Shown: piece by piece, positions 7,314-14,709 of the stretch | Layout of the letters: each line of letters starts with the position of its first letter | Numbering within the stretch: position 1 is the first letter of the stretch | Origin: Proteobacteria bacterium UBA964 | Lineage (GTDB): Bacteria; Pseudomonadota; Gammaproteobacteria; Steroidobacterales; Steroidobacteraceae | Assembly: GCA_002292945.1 (NCBI GenBank) | Contig: DBCG01000103.1 | Coordinates: 7,662 to 26,037 of the forward strand | Length of the DNA: 18,376 bases | Direction: 5' to 3' | Made by a program: the position numbers and the translations under genes | The notes under the pieces: generated by a model | The model's database searches: none | What the model saw: the letters and a program-made list of their open reading frames with translations, nothing else | Told to the model about the DNA's origin: nothing

Positions 7314-7330
7314 TTGCACATCTTTTCAGG
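7314..7330 (+). promoter_or_regulatory. motif shared with the regulator upstream region (TTGCACATCTTTTCAGG)
   Basis: The 87-bp gap between the regulator and the DUF1800 gene contains TTGCACATCTTTTCAGG, nearly identical to TTGTACATCTTTTAGG at 6322-6337. The two differ by one substitution and one inserted C. The recurrence upstream of consecutive genes in GC-rich DNA suggests a shared promoter or binding element. No good -10 box is evident downstream. Confidence 0.3.
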
Positions 7331-7384
7331 CAGACCGGGAGACCGTCCCTCGCATTCAGCTGGTGCATGCGGTACTTTCATGCC

Positions 7385-9169
7385 ATGAGATCGACGCGTC
7401 GCAGCGCCTTCCGGGTTCTCTGTGCCGGGCTTCTGGGCCTGCTCGCCGCCTGTGGCGGTGGCGGCGGCGGCGGGTCGTCGACATCGCCCCAATCTGCCGC
7501 GCCGCCTCCTCTGCCCATCGGCAAAGCCGAGGCTTTCCGCTTCCTCAACCAGACCACCTTCGGCGCGACCGAGGCCGAGGCAGCCCGACTGATCGGCCTG
7601 GGTGATGTGACCAACGCCTATTCGCGCTGGCTCGACGCCGAGATCGCGAAGCCCACACAGTTGCTGCTGCCCACCGTCGTCGCGGCATATCCGAATCCGG
7701 TGCCGACCGGGTTCAATCCGTCGACCCTCAATACTTTCCGCCAAGAGCAGTGGTTCGCCAATGCCTTGCGTGGCGAGGACCAATTGCGGCAACGCGTGGC
7801 GTTCGCGCTCTCGCAGATCATGGTGGTCTCGCAGGTGGGTGCACTCAATAATCTGCCGTTCGCCACCGCTGATTTCCACGACATGTTGGCGCGCAACGCC
7901 TTCGGCAACTTCCGCACGCTGCTCGAGGACGTCACGCTGCACCCGGCGATGGGCATCTACCTCTCGATGCTCGGCAACCGTCGCGCGGTCGCCAACACCA
8001 ACCTGCGTCCCGATGAGAACTACGCGCGCGAATTGGCGCAGCTGTTCAGCGTCGGTCTCGTACAGCTGAACATCGATGGCAGTGTGCGCAACGACGCCTC
8101 CGGACAGCCGATCCCGACCTTCAGCCAAGTGGAGACCGAAGGGTTCGCGCGGGTGTTCACCGGCTGGAACTGGGCTTGCCCGAGCACCAACCCGACCTGC
8201 ACCTTCAACAATACGCGGGTCGAGCTCGGCTATTCGGCGAACTTCAACCAAGTCAAACCGATGCAGCTCTACGCCGATCAGCACGAGACCGGCACCAAGC
8301 AACTCCTCAACTACAGCGGCGTAACCTTGCCGAACGGCTTGCTGCCTGCGAACCAGACCGGCGCCAAGGATCTCGCGGACGCGCTGGACAACATCTTCAA
8401 CCATCCGAATGTCGGTCCGTTCATCTCCAAGCAGCTGATCCAGAAGCTGGTGACGAGCAACCCTTCGCGCGCCTATGTGCAGCGTGTGGCCGAGCGTTTC
8501 AACAACGACGGCAGCGGCCGCCGTGGCAACCTCGACGCGGTGGTCCGTGCGATCCTGCTCGACGCCGAGGCGCGTAATCCCCCCGCGGGCGCGGTCGCGG
8601 GCAAGCTGAAGGAGCCGTTGCTGCGACTGACGCAGTTCTGGCGTGCCTATAACGTGACCTCGACGAGCGGCAGACTCGGTGTCGCACGCAACTTCACGGG
8701 TGGTTCGCCTTCGACGCAGTTCGGCCAAGGGCAGGGGCTGTCGCCCTCCGTGTTCAACTTCTTCAGCCCGTTCTACGCGCCGCCCGGTGAGATAGCCGAC
8801 GGTGGATACGTCTCCCCCGAGATGCAGCTCGGCACCGAGATCCTCGCGGCCTCCACCACCAATTATTTCTACACCCAAGCCTTCGTGCGCACGCAGGCGC
8901 AGGCCGCGACCCTCAACGCCGATGACATGTACATCAACACTGCGGACGAGCTCGCACTGGCAGCGGACTCCGAGGCGCTCGTCAACCGCGTCGCCGACAA
9001 GCTGCTCGGTGGGGCGGGGCAGATGTCGGCCGCCCTGAAAGCGGAGACCAAGACCCAGATCGAACGAACGACCGTGCCAGCGACCAACCCGGCCAATGCG
9101 CTCGCGACGCGGTCGGCCGATGCGATCTACTTCATCGTGACTTCGCCCGAGTTCGCCCTGCAGAGATGA
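7385..9169 (+). CDS. DUF1800 family lipoprotein
   Basis: This is an exported protein of about 594 residues belonging to DUF1800. The N-terminus MRSTRRSAFRVLCAGLLGLL then AAC is a lipoprotein signal with lipidation at Cys23, followed by a seven-glycine linker and a Pro/Ser-rich spacer. The body begins at about residue 50 with AFRFLNQTTFGAT, the typical DUF1800 opening. It continues with FRQEQWF, LRQRVAFALSQIMVVS, ENYARELAQLFSVGL and FTGWNW segments that I recognise from this family. An upstream in-frame ATG at 7367 would add six residues before the signal. I preferred 7385 because it gives a standard signal peptide, but neither start has a clear ribosome-binding site. DUF1800 proteins lack an established biochemical role. 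The downstream DUF1501 gene begins four bases after the stop, so the two form an operon. Confidence 0.88.
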   Translation: MRSTRRSAFRVLCAGLLGLLAACGGGGGGGSSTSPQSAAPPPLPIGKAEAFRFLNQTTFGATEAEAARLIGLGDVTNAYSRWLDAEIAKPTQLLLPTVVAAYPNPVPTGFNPSTLNTFRQEQWFANALRGEDQLRQRVAFALSQIMVVSQVGALNNLPFATADFHDMLARNAFGNFRTLLEDVTLHPAMGIYLSMLGNRRAVANTNLRPDENYARELAQLFSVGLVQLNIDGSVRNDASGQPIPTFSQVETEGFARVFTGWNWACPSTNPTCTFNNTRVELGYSANFNQVKPMQLYADQHETGTKQLLNYSGVTLPNGLLPANQTGAKDLADALDNIFNHPNVGPFISKQLIQKLVTSNPSRAYVQRVAERFNNDGSGRRGNLDAVVRAILLDAEARNPPAGAVAGKLKEPLLRLTQFWRAYNVTSTSGRLGVARNFTGGSPSTQFGQGQGLSPSVFNFFSPFYAPPGEIADGGYVSPEMQLGTEILAASTTNYFYTQAFVRTQAQAATLNADDMYINTADELALAADSEALVNRVADKLLGGAGQMSAALKAETKTQIERTTVPATNPANALATRSADAIYFIVTSPEFALQR

Positions 9170-9173
9170 ACGC

Positions 9174-10580
9174 ATGAATCACCAACGCCGCAAGTTTCTC
9201 CGGGCCGCTGCTGCGGGCGGCGCGCTGTACGCGTTCGGTCGGACGCCGGACACGGTGTGGGCGCAGGCGGCCGGCACTGGGGGCTTCAGCGACTACAAGG
9301 CGCTGGTCTGCCTCTTCATGTTCGGTGGCAACGATTCCTGGAACATGGTGGTGCCGACCAGCACCGCCGAGTACAACGCCTACGCGCGCTCGCGCGGCGG
9401 CGGTACCGCCTCGAGCCTCGCGATCGACCGTGCGGCGCTGCTGCCGGTCACCCGCGTGGGACAGGCCGCCGGTGACCCGAGTTTCGGTTTCCATCCGAGC
9501 ATGACGGGCGTGCGTGACCTGTTCGCCGCCGGACGACTCGCCGTGCTGCCGAACATCGGGCCGTTGGTGCGGCCCACCACCAAGGCGCAGTACCAGAGCG
9601 CTGCGACCACCGGGCATACGCTGCCACCGCAACTGTTCTCGCACAACGATCAGCAAGACCAGTGGCACAGCCTGCGGGGTCGCGCCGTCATGCGCTCCGG
9701 CTGGGCGGGTCGGGTGGCTGATGTGCTCGCCTCGCGCACCGCCGATCAACAGCTCGCGCTCAATGTCTCTTTGGCGGGCCAGACTTTCTTCCAGGCGGGC
9801 GAGGTCGCGCGACCTTATGTCTCAGGGTCGACCGGGGCGGCTACCTTCACCGGTTTCGGTACCACTGGGGTGACGGGTGGCCGTCGGAGTTCGTTCGAAG
9901 CTTTGCTGACGGCAAGCAGCGGATCCTCCACCAACACCATGTACGAGCGCAGCTTCGCCACCGTGCAGCGCCGTGCGCTGCAGTACGCCGACCGTGTCAA
10001 CGCGGCGATCGCGGCGGGCCCCAACTTCGCTGCACTGCCGAACACGGGTGTCACGCTCACGCCGTTGCAGACCCAGCTGCGTACCGTCGCCAAGATGATC
10101 GCCTCGCGTACGCAACTTTCGATGTCGCGGCAGATCTTCTTCGTGTCGGTCGGCGGCTTCGACCAGCACGACACGCTGCTCGCCGACCAGCCGGGCCTGC
10201 TGACCAATGTGAGCAGCTCGATCAAGATGTTCAGCGACGCCGTTGCGGAGATCGGCCTGCAGGACAGCGTCACGTTGTTCACGCATTCGGACTTCGGCCG
10301 TACGCTGACCTCGAACGGCGACGGCTCCGATCATGCTTGGGGTGGCGTGCAACTGGTCGCGGGTGGCGCTGTGCGCGGTGGTCGTTTCTACGGCGATTAT
10401 CCGTTGCTCGAGATCGGCAGCGCGCTCGAGATCGGTGGCGGCCGCATCATCCCGACGGTCTCCGCCGATCAGTATGCCGCCACGCTCGCGCGCTGGTTCG
10501 GCGTCACCGATACCGATCTGGCCAAGGTGGCGCCGAGCATCGGTAATTTCGCGCAGCGGGATCTCGGGTTCTTCGCCTGA
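9174..10580 (+). CDS. DUF1501 family Tat-exported protein (alkaline phosphatase/sulfatase-like fold)
   Basis: This 468-residue protein opens with QRRKFLRAAAAGGALYAFG, a twin-arginine motif and hydrophobic core, with probable cleavage near WAQA, so it is likely exported folded through Tat. The mature part has the DUF1501 landmarks: LFMFGGNDSWNMVVP at about 47-61, LFSHNDQQDQW, FVSVGGFDQHD, and THSDFGRTLTSNGDGSDHAWGG near the C-terminal third. DUF1501 is distantly related to the alkaline phosphatase/sulfatase superfamily. The conserved Asp and His residues would suit metal binding, although no activity is established. It lies directly after the DUF1800 lipoprotein gene, the usual arrangement for these two families across many phyla, so a joint cell-surface or periplasmic function is inferred. 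Four bases separate the genes. Confidence 0.9.
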   Translation: MNHQRRKFLRAAAAGGALYAFGRTPDTVWAQAAGTGGFSDYKALVCLFMFGGNDSWNMVVPTSTAEYNAYARSRGGGTASSLAIDRAALLPVTRVGQAAGDPSFGFHPSMTGVRDLFAAGRLAVLPNIGPLVRPTTKAQYQSAATTGHTLPPQLFSHNDQQDQWHSLRGRAVMRSGWAGRVADVLASRTADQQLALNVSLAGQTFFQAGEVARPYVSGSTGAATFTGFGTTGVTGGRRSSFEALLTASSGSSTNTMYERSFATVQRRALQYADRVNAAIAAGPNFAALPNTGVTLTPLQTQLRTVAKMIASRTQLSMSRQIFFVSVGGFDQHDTLLADQPGLLTNVSSSIKMFSDAVAEIGLQDSVTLFTHSDFGRTLTSNGDGSDHAWGGVQLVAGGAVRGGRFYGDYPLLEIGSALEIGGGRIIPTVSADQYAATLARWFGVTDTDLAKVAPSIGNFAQRDLGFFA

Positions 10581-10588
10581 CGGAACCT

Positions 10589-11266
10589 TCAGGGTCGCAG
10601 CGTCGCCGGGGTCATCGGCGTATCCACGGCCGGCGCCGGTTGCCGTCCTTGCTCCACGAACTTCGCCACGCCATCACCGCCCGGCCAAGGGCTACGGTCG
10701 GCGCGCACGGTGTGGCGACCGCTGACGATGCCGCAGTGGTAGCGCGCGCGGCCGGCGGTGATCCAGATCTCATCGCCCTCGGCGAGGACGCTGCCCCACT
10801 GCCGCTGCAGCAGCCGGAAACGGTCCATCTCGACCTTGAACCAGAAGCTCTGATGGTGGGTCAGTCGCCGCACTTCGAGTTCAAGCGGCGCCGCAGCAGC
10901 GGCAGGTGACGCAGGATCGGTGATGAGCTGCGCGCCGAACGCGCGGGTCCAAGGCGGCGGTGGGGATGCGGTGGGCACCGCATCGAGCAGGATGTCGCCC
11001 GGCTGCACGGGGGTGGTGGCGCGATACTCGGGCGTCGCAAAGGCTTGGCAGAGCGGTTCGAGGTGCGCGGCGCCCGCCCAGCCCCAGGCGGCGATACCCG
11101 TCCAAGCGAGTGCTGGTACGGCCAGTACGGCGAGCGCGATCCGGATCCGCCGCCGCGTGCGCCCTTCACCGTCGAGCCCGGCGCCATCTGCGAGCAGCAG
11201 CACACCCAGCGAGACGGGCACCGCTGCCACGATCAGCGCGATGAGGCCGAGTGCAAGATCGTTCAC
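10589..11266 (-). CDS. hypothetical membrane protein with two N-terminal TM segments
   Basis: I do not recognise this 225-residue protein. Two hydrophobic segments are visible, LALGLIALIVAAVPVSLGVLLLA (about 4-26, split by no charge) and IALAVLAVPALAWTGIAAWGWAGA (about 43-66), with an Arg-rich loop GEGRTRRRIR between them. The remaining 155 residues are hydrophilic, with a Pro/Ala-rich stretch at about 100-125 and a compact region holding FWFKVEMDRFRLLQRQWGS and GRARYHCGIVSGRH. The positive loop suggests both helices insert with the loop in the cytoplasm and the C-terminal part also outside. It begins 21 bp after the hslU stop on the same strand, so it may be cotranscribed with hslU in the gammaproteobacterial genome. 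Its end is only 8 bp from the convergent DUF1501 stop. Expression as a real gene is likely but unproven. Confidence 0.6.
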   Translation of the reverse strand: MNDLALGLIALIVAAVPVSLGVLLLADGAGLDGEGRTRRRIRIALAVLAVPALAWTGIAAWGWAGAAHLEPLCQAFATPEYRATTPVQPGDILLDAVPTASPPPPWTRAFGAQLITDPASPAAAAAPLELEVRRLTHHQSFWFKVEMDRFRLLQRQWGSVLAEGDEIWITAGRARYHCGIVSGRHTVRADRSPWPGGDGVAKFVEQGRQPAPAVDTPMTPATLRP

Positions 11267-11287
11267 TGGCCGACGCGACCGAGACGG

Positions 11288-12646
11288 TCAGAGGATGAAG
11301 CGGCTGACATCCTCGTCCTGCGCGAGCGCGCCCAGGCTCTCGTCCACGCGCTTTGCGTCGATCACCACGGTGCTGCCGCGCTGCTCGACGGCGTCGTACG
11401 AGAGCTCCTCGAGCAGGCGCTCCATCACGGTGTGCAGGCGCCGCGCTCCGATGTTCTCGGTGTTCGAGTTGACCTGTGCGGCGATCTCGGCGATGCGGCG
11501 GATGCCCTCGGTGGTGAACTCGATGCCGACGCCTTCGGTGGCGAGCAGCGCGGTGTACTGCCGCGTCAGCGAGGCATCGGGTTCGGTGAGGATGCGTACG
11601 AAGTCCTCGACCAGCAAGGAATCGAGCTCGACGCGGATCGGGAACCGGCCCTGCAGCTCGGGGATGAGATCCGAGGGCTTGGCGAGGTGGAAAGCGCCCG
11701 AGGCGATGAAGAGGACATGATCGGTCTTGAGCGCGCCGTACTTGGTGTTGACGGTGCAGCCTTCGACCAGCGGCAGCAGGTCGCGCTGTACGCCCTCTCG
11801 CGAGACATCGGCGCCATAGGATTCCTGCCGGCGGCAGACTTTGTCGATCTCGTCGATGAACACGATGCCGTTCTGTTCGGCGTTGTGCACCGCCGCGGCG
11901 CGCAGCTCTTCTTCGTTGACGAGTTTGCCGGACTCCTCCTCGAGCAGGATCTTGCGCGCCTCTCGGACCTTGAGTTTGCGCGGTTTGCTGCGTCCTGCGC
12001 CGAGGTCCTTGAACATCGAGCGCAGCTGCTGCTGCATCTCTTCCATGCCGGGCGGCACCATGATGTCGACACCCGGCATCGCGCCCTGCAGCTCGAGCTC
12101 GACCTCGCGGTCGTCGAGCGCGCCTTCGCGCAGCATCTTGCGGAACTTCTGGCGGGTATCGGCATCGCGCGGTGCCGTGGGTTCGTCGGTCGAGAAGCCC
12201 ATCATCCGTGGCTTCGGCAAGAGCGCATCGAGCAGGCGCTCTTCGGCGGCATCAGCGGCTCGGTCCTGCACGCCCGCGAGCTGTTCCTCTCGCAGCAGCT
12301 TCATCGAGGCCTCCACGAGGTCCTTGACGATGGAATCGACATCGCGGCCGACATAACCGACCTCGGTGAACTTGGTGGCCTCCACCTTCACGAAGGGCGC
12401 GCGCGCGAGGCGCGCGAGGCGGCGGGCGATCTCGGTCTTGCCCACGCCGGTGGGGCCGATCATGATGATGTTGTTCGGCACGATCTCGTCCCGCATGTCC
12501 TTCGGCGCGTTCTGGCGGCGCCATCGGTTGCGGAGGGCAATTGCCACGTTCTTCTTGGCGTCCTCCTGCCCGATGATGTACTTGTCGAGCTCGTCGACGA
12601 TCTGGCGGGGGGTAAGGTCTTCAACGTGCTGGGTGACGTCAGGCAT
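11288..12646 (-). CDS. hslU: HslU (ClpY) ATPase of the HslUV protease; apparent two-genome hybrid
   Basis: HslU is the AAA+ unfoldase that feeds proteins to the HslV peptidase. The 452-residue frame is complete and full length: Walker A GPTGVGKT at 64-71, pore loop GYVG at 97-100, I-domain about 108-245, Walker B IVFIDEID at 261-268, and the C-terminal DEDVSRFIL tail that docks into HslV. The N-terminal 60 or so residues (KKNVAIALRNRWRRQNAPKD, EIVPNNIIMIG) look like Rhodothermales/Bacteroidota HslU, and all seven Asp codons there are GAC. From about residue 85 the sequence looks gammaproteobacterial, and between residues 100 and 165 GAT outnumbers GAC six to three. All genes upstream match the first lineage and all genes downstream match the second. 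The frame is intact only because the join falls in the near-invariant Walker A region. Confidence 0.9.
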   Translation of the reverse strand: MPDVTQHVEDLTPRQIVDELDKYIIGQEDAKKNVAIALRNRWRRQNAPKDMRDEIVPNNIIMIGPTGVGKTEIARRLARLARAPFVKVEATKFTEVGYVGRDVDSIVKDLVEASMKLLREEQLAGVQDRAADAAEERLLDALLPKPRMMGFSTDEPTAPRDADTRQKFRKMLREGALDDREVELELQGAMPGVDIMVPPGMEEMQQQLRSMFKDLGAGRSKPRKLKVREARKILLEEESGKLVNEEELRAAAVHNAEQNGIVFIDEIDKVCRRQESYGADVSREGVQRDLLPLVEGCTVNTKYGALKTDHVLFIASGAFHLAKPSDLIPELQGRFPIRVELDSLLVEDFVRILTEPDASLTRQYTALLATEGVGIEFTTEGIRRIAEIAAQVNSNTENIGARRLHTVMERLLEELSYDAVEQRGSTVVIDAKRVDESLGALAQDEDVSRFIL

Positions 12647-12705
12647 ACAGGGGCGGACTCAGGGGTAATCGGAAGGATGCTTGGAAGGGAGGGACGCCGG
12701 TCGGT

Positions 12706-13815
12706 TTACTCCTCGGTGTCCGTACGGGGGGACGTTTCGCCCCCGGTTTCGCTCGTGACGGTAGAGGCCGAGGCGGTCGGCGACGGGACGGCTCCGTCCA
12801 TGTCGTGTGCGTCGGCGGACCTCTTTTCGTCGTCGTTGCGGCCCGAATCGGGGCTGGAGTCGGGGGATTCGCTGCCGGCGTCGCCGCCCGAGGACGCGTC
12901 CGTGGTCGACGAGGAACGGCCGAGCGTCTCGTGGAGGTCCTGGACGTCGGGGTGCTCGTCGTTGACGATGAGGACCGTGTAGTTGTACGGATAGCCGTTC
13001 CGTTTCTCCAGGCGGGCGGCCCCAGCGGCCTCCAGTTCGCTCACGAGCGATTTGGGGTCCTCGTCCGGGCCCATAAGGTCGGAGAGCTTGCGGAGCAGGG
13101 GCGTCAGGTACACCTCGTCGTACTGCCCGAAGTGCTCCTCCGTAATTTTGATGGCCCGTCGTGCCCCGGGGTTGTCGAGCGACTGAAACTGCTGAGGGGG
13201 CGGGGCGTCGGGCGACTGGGCGCGGGTGTACGCGGACCCACTGGTGGGGGCGTTCGCCAACAGGTCCTCCCGCGACTCTTCGCTGAGGAGGTTGCGGGCG
13301 TCGAGGTACCGACTGTCCTCGGCGAACGAGGGCGTATCCGCCGTCTGTGGGGGATTGACGGCGGCCACGAGGGGGCGGCAGCCCTGCTCCCGAATCCAGC
13401 GGACGAGCGGAAGATAGGGGCGATTCCCCGTGATAATGACAACCGTCTGCAGGTCCGAGCGGCGCGTCAGGGCCTGGGTCACGTCGAGCGTGAGCCGGAC
13501 CTCGGAGGTATTGTCCTGCATCCCCGCGGGCACGTGAATTGGGTTGATGCCCTCCCGGTGCAGGGCGGAGGGGACCGGCGCGTCGTTCTCGTCGAGCAGC
13601 GTGTCGAAGGTGCCGTAGGCGCGGCCGTAAATGGTGGGGGTGTCGTCGCCCTCTTCAAGGTAGCGGCGAACCTCCTCGAAAATCTCCTCCGCGTACGCGC
13701 TGGTCGATCGGTCCCGCCCGCTTTGGGACTTGAGGATGGAATAAAGATTGTCGTAGTCGACAAACATGGCGGCCTGTCGTGGCGGGACGCCGTCGGTTGG
13801 AGCATCGTAGGACAT
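12706..13815 (-). CDS. NYN (PIN-like nuclease fold) domain protein with acidic tail
   Basis: This 369-residue protein starts with an NYN/LabA-type domain: AAMFVDYDNLYSIL (Asp20) is the first acidic strand motif and LTLDVTQAL (Asp111) the second. NYN domains are metal-dependent RNase folds. The third motif, normally SGDxDFxPL, reads TGNRPYLPLV at 129-138, so the usual acidic pair is replaced by Asn-Arg-Pro-Tyr. Nuclease activity may therefore be weak or lost. Residues about 220-295 (ITEEHFGQYDEVYLTPLLRKL, then a short strand-rich piece) could be a small winged-helix domain of the kind often found after NYN. The last 70 residues are a low-complexity Asp/Ser/Glu tail, typical of halophile-like proteomes. 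It lies between hslV and hslU on the same strand. No Shine-Dalgarno sequence is visible. Confidence 0.78.
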   Translation of the reverse strand: MSYDAPTDGVPPRQAAMFVDYDNLYSILKSQSGRDRSTSAYAEEIFEEVRRYLEEGDDTPTIYGRAYGTFDTLLDENDAPVPSALHREGINPIHVPAGMQDNTSEVRLTLDVTQALTRRSDLQTVVIITGNRPYLPLVRWIREQGCRPLVAAVNPPQTADTPSFAEDSRYLDARNLLSEESREDLLANAPTSGSAYTRAQSPDAPPPQQFQSLDNPGARRAIKITEEHFGQYDEVYLTPLLRKLSDLMGPDEDPKSLVSELEAAGAARLEKRNGYPYNYTVLIVNDEHPDVQDLHETLGRSSSTTDASSGGDAGSESPDSSPDSGRNDDEKRSADAHDMDGAVPSPTASASTVTSETGGETSPRTDTEE

Positions 13816-13839
13816 AAACAGGTGTGCCCTTGGTTTCGG

Positions 13840-13849
13840 AAAATATAAT
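13840..13849 (-). promoter_or_regulatory. possible Bacteroidota-type -7 box upstream of the NYN gene
   Basis: On the minus strand the 106-bp gap after hslV contains TATATTTT (13847 down to 13840). It matches the Bacteroidota -7 pattern TAnnTTTG at all but the last base and lies 25 bp before the NYN start codon. It is the most conspicuous AT-rich patch in this half of the window. No matching -33 TTG element was found at the expected distance, so this is tentative. Confidence 0.25.
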
Positions 13850-13921
13850 GTCGAGGCCTCGGGGCCGGTCGCTTGTCATGAATGGAGCCCCCGAAGGCCG
13901 CACAGCAGTTGACGTTCGCCG

Positions 13922-14485
13922 CTAGTCCGACTCGGCCTCAATGTCGCGGATGGTTCGGTTATGATTCGTGTAGATGCAAATGTCCGCGGCGATTGAGAGG
14001 CCGTTTTCGACGATGTCACGAGCGGTAAGCCCCTGCGCGTTTTGAAGGAGGGCGCGGCTTGCGGCGAGGGCGAACGAGCCCCCGGACCCAATCGCGATGA
14101 TGTCGTCGTCGGGCTCGATGACGTCGCCCGCCCCGCTGATCAGAAGCAGCTCCCCGGGGGAGGCCACCGCCAAAAGGGCTTCTAGGCGGCGGAGATACTT
14201 GTCGGTGCGCCACTCCTTCGCCAGTTCCACGGCCGCCCGGGCCACGTTGCCGCCGTACTCCTGGAGCTTCTCTTCGAAGCGTTCGAACAGGGTGAAGGCG
14301 TCGGCGGTGGACCCGGCAAATCCGGCCAGAATGTCCCCGTCGTACAGCGACCGAACCTTCTCGGCCTTGTGCTTGACGACCGTCTCGTTCATGGTGGCCT
14401 GGCCGTCCGACCCAAGGGCAATCTGCCCGTTGTGGCGGACGCCGAGGACGGTCGTGGCGTGGGGGGAGTCGGTGTCGGCGGTCAT
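13922..14485 (-). CDS. hslV: HslV (ClpQ) peptidase subunit of the HslUV protease
   Basis: HslV is the N-terminal-threonine peptidase that forms a double hexamer capped by HslU and degrades misfolded proteins. With the start at 14485 the precursor has 187 residues: a 10-residue propeptide, MTADTDSPHA, then the mature TTVLGVR, whose first Thr is the nucleophile. GSDGQATM and the HKAEKVR segment (with the conserved catalytic-site Lys) follow. The AGFAGSTADAFTLFERFEEKL and DVIEPDDDIIAIGSGGSFALAA segments are also conserved. Two further in-frame ATGs at 14503 and 14563 would lengthen the propeptide, which is unusual for the family, so I chose the shortest; no Shine-Dalgarno sequence helps decide. 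The protein belongs to the Rhodothermales-like half and would naturally pair with an HslU of which only the N-terminal codons are present here. Confidence 0.92.
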   Translation of the reverse strand: MTADTDSPHATTVLGVRHNGQIALGSDGQATMNETVVKHKAEKVRSLYDGDILAGFAGSTADAFTLFERFEEKLQEYGGNVARAAVELAKEWRTDKYLRRLEALLAVASPGELLLISGAGDVIEPDDDIIAIGSGGSFALAASRALLQNAQGLTARDIVENGLSIAADICIYTNHNRTIRDIEAESD

Positions 14486-14709
14486 GTACGAAGAAGGAAA
14501 CATCGCAGTGGGAGAGAGCGCGTCCTGCAGGGGCGTTCCACAAGCAGGAATCTTACACCCCACATGTACGACTCACGCGAGGGGCGGTTCGAGACTGACC
14601 GGCCAGACCGTCACACGCCGCGTTTTTTGCCAAACTTTAGCCGGGGCGCCTGGTGGATCGTGCTCCGACCCTCACACGTCGACGAATGGCGGTGCCGCAC
14701 AGGGGCGGG

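Noticed and set aside
7452..7480. GGC-rich run in the DUF1800 gene as a phase-variable repeat
   Set aside because: It is an interrupted glycine-codon tract forming the linker after the lipid-anchored Cys. Such trinucleotide slippage would keep the frame, so switching is unlikely.
6317..9175. A 952-codon open frame on the minus strand across the regulator and DUF1800 genes
   Set aside because: It is antisense to two well-supported genes. Its translation is Arg/Gly/His-rich with no recognisable domain, typical of a shadow frame in GC-rich coding DNA.
11045..12982. A 645-codon plus-strand open frame opposite hslU
   Set aside because: It mirrors conserved hslU codons and crosses the genome switch point, so it cannot be a natural gene. 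Its composition is that of a reverse-complement shadow.
14486..14709. Possible mreD or small gene between mreC and hslV
   Set aside because: No frame with hydrophobic helices or a convincing start fits. The open frames here are shadows or extensions of hslV.
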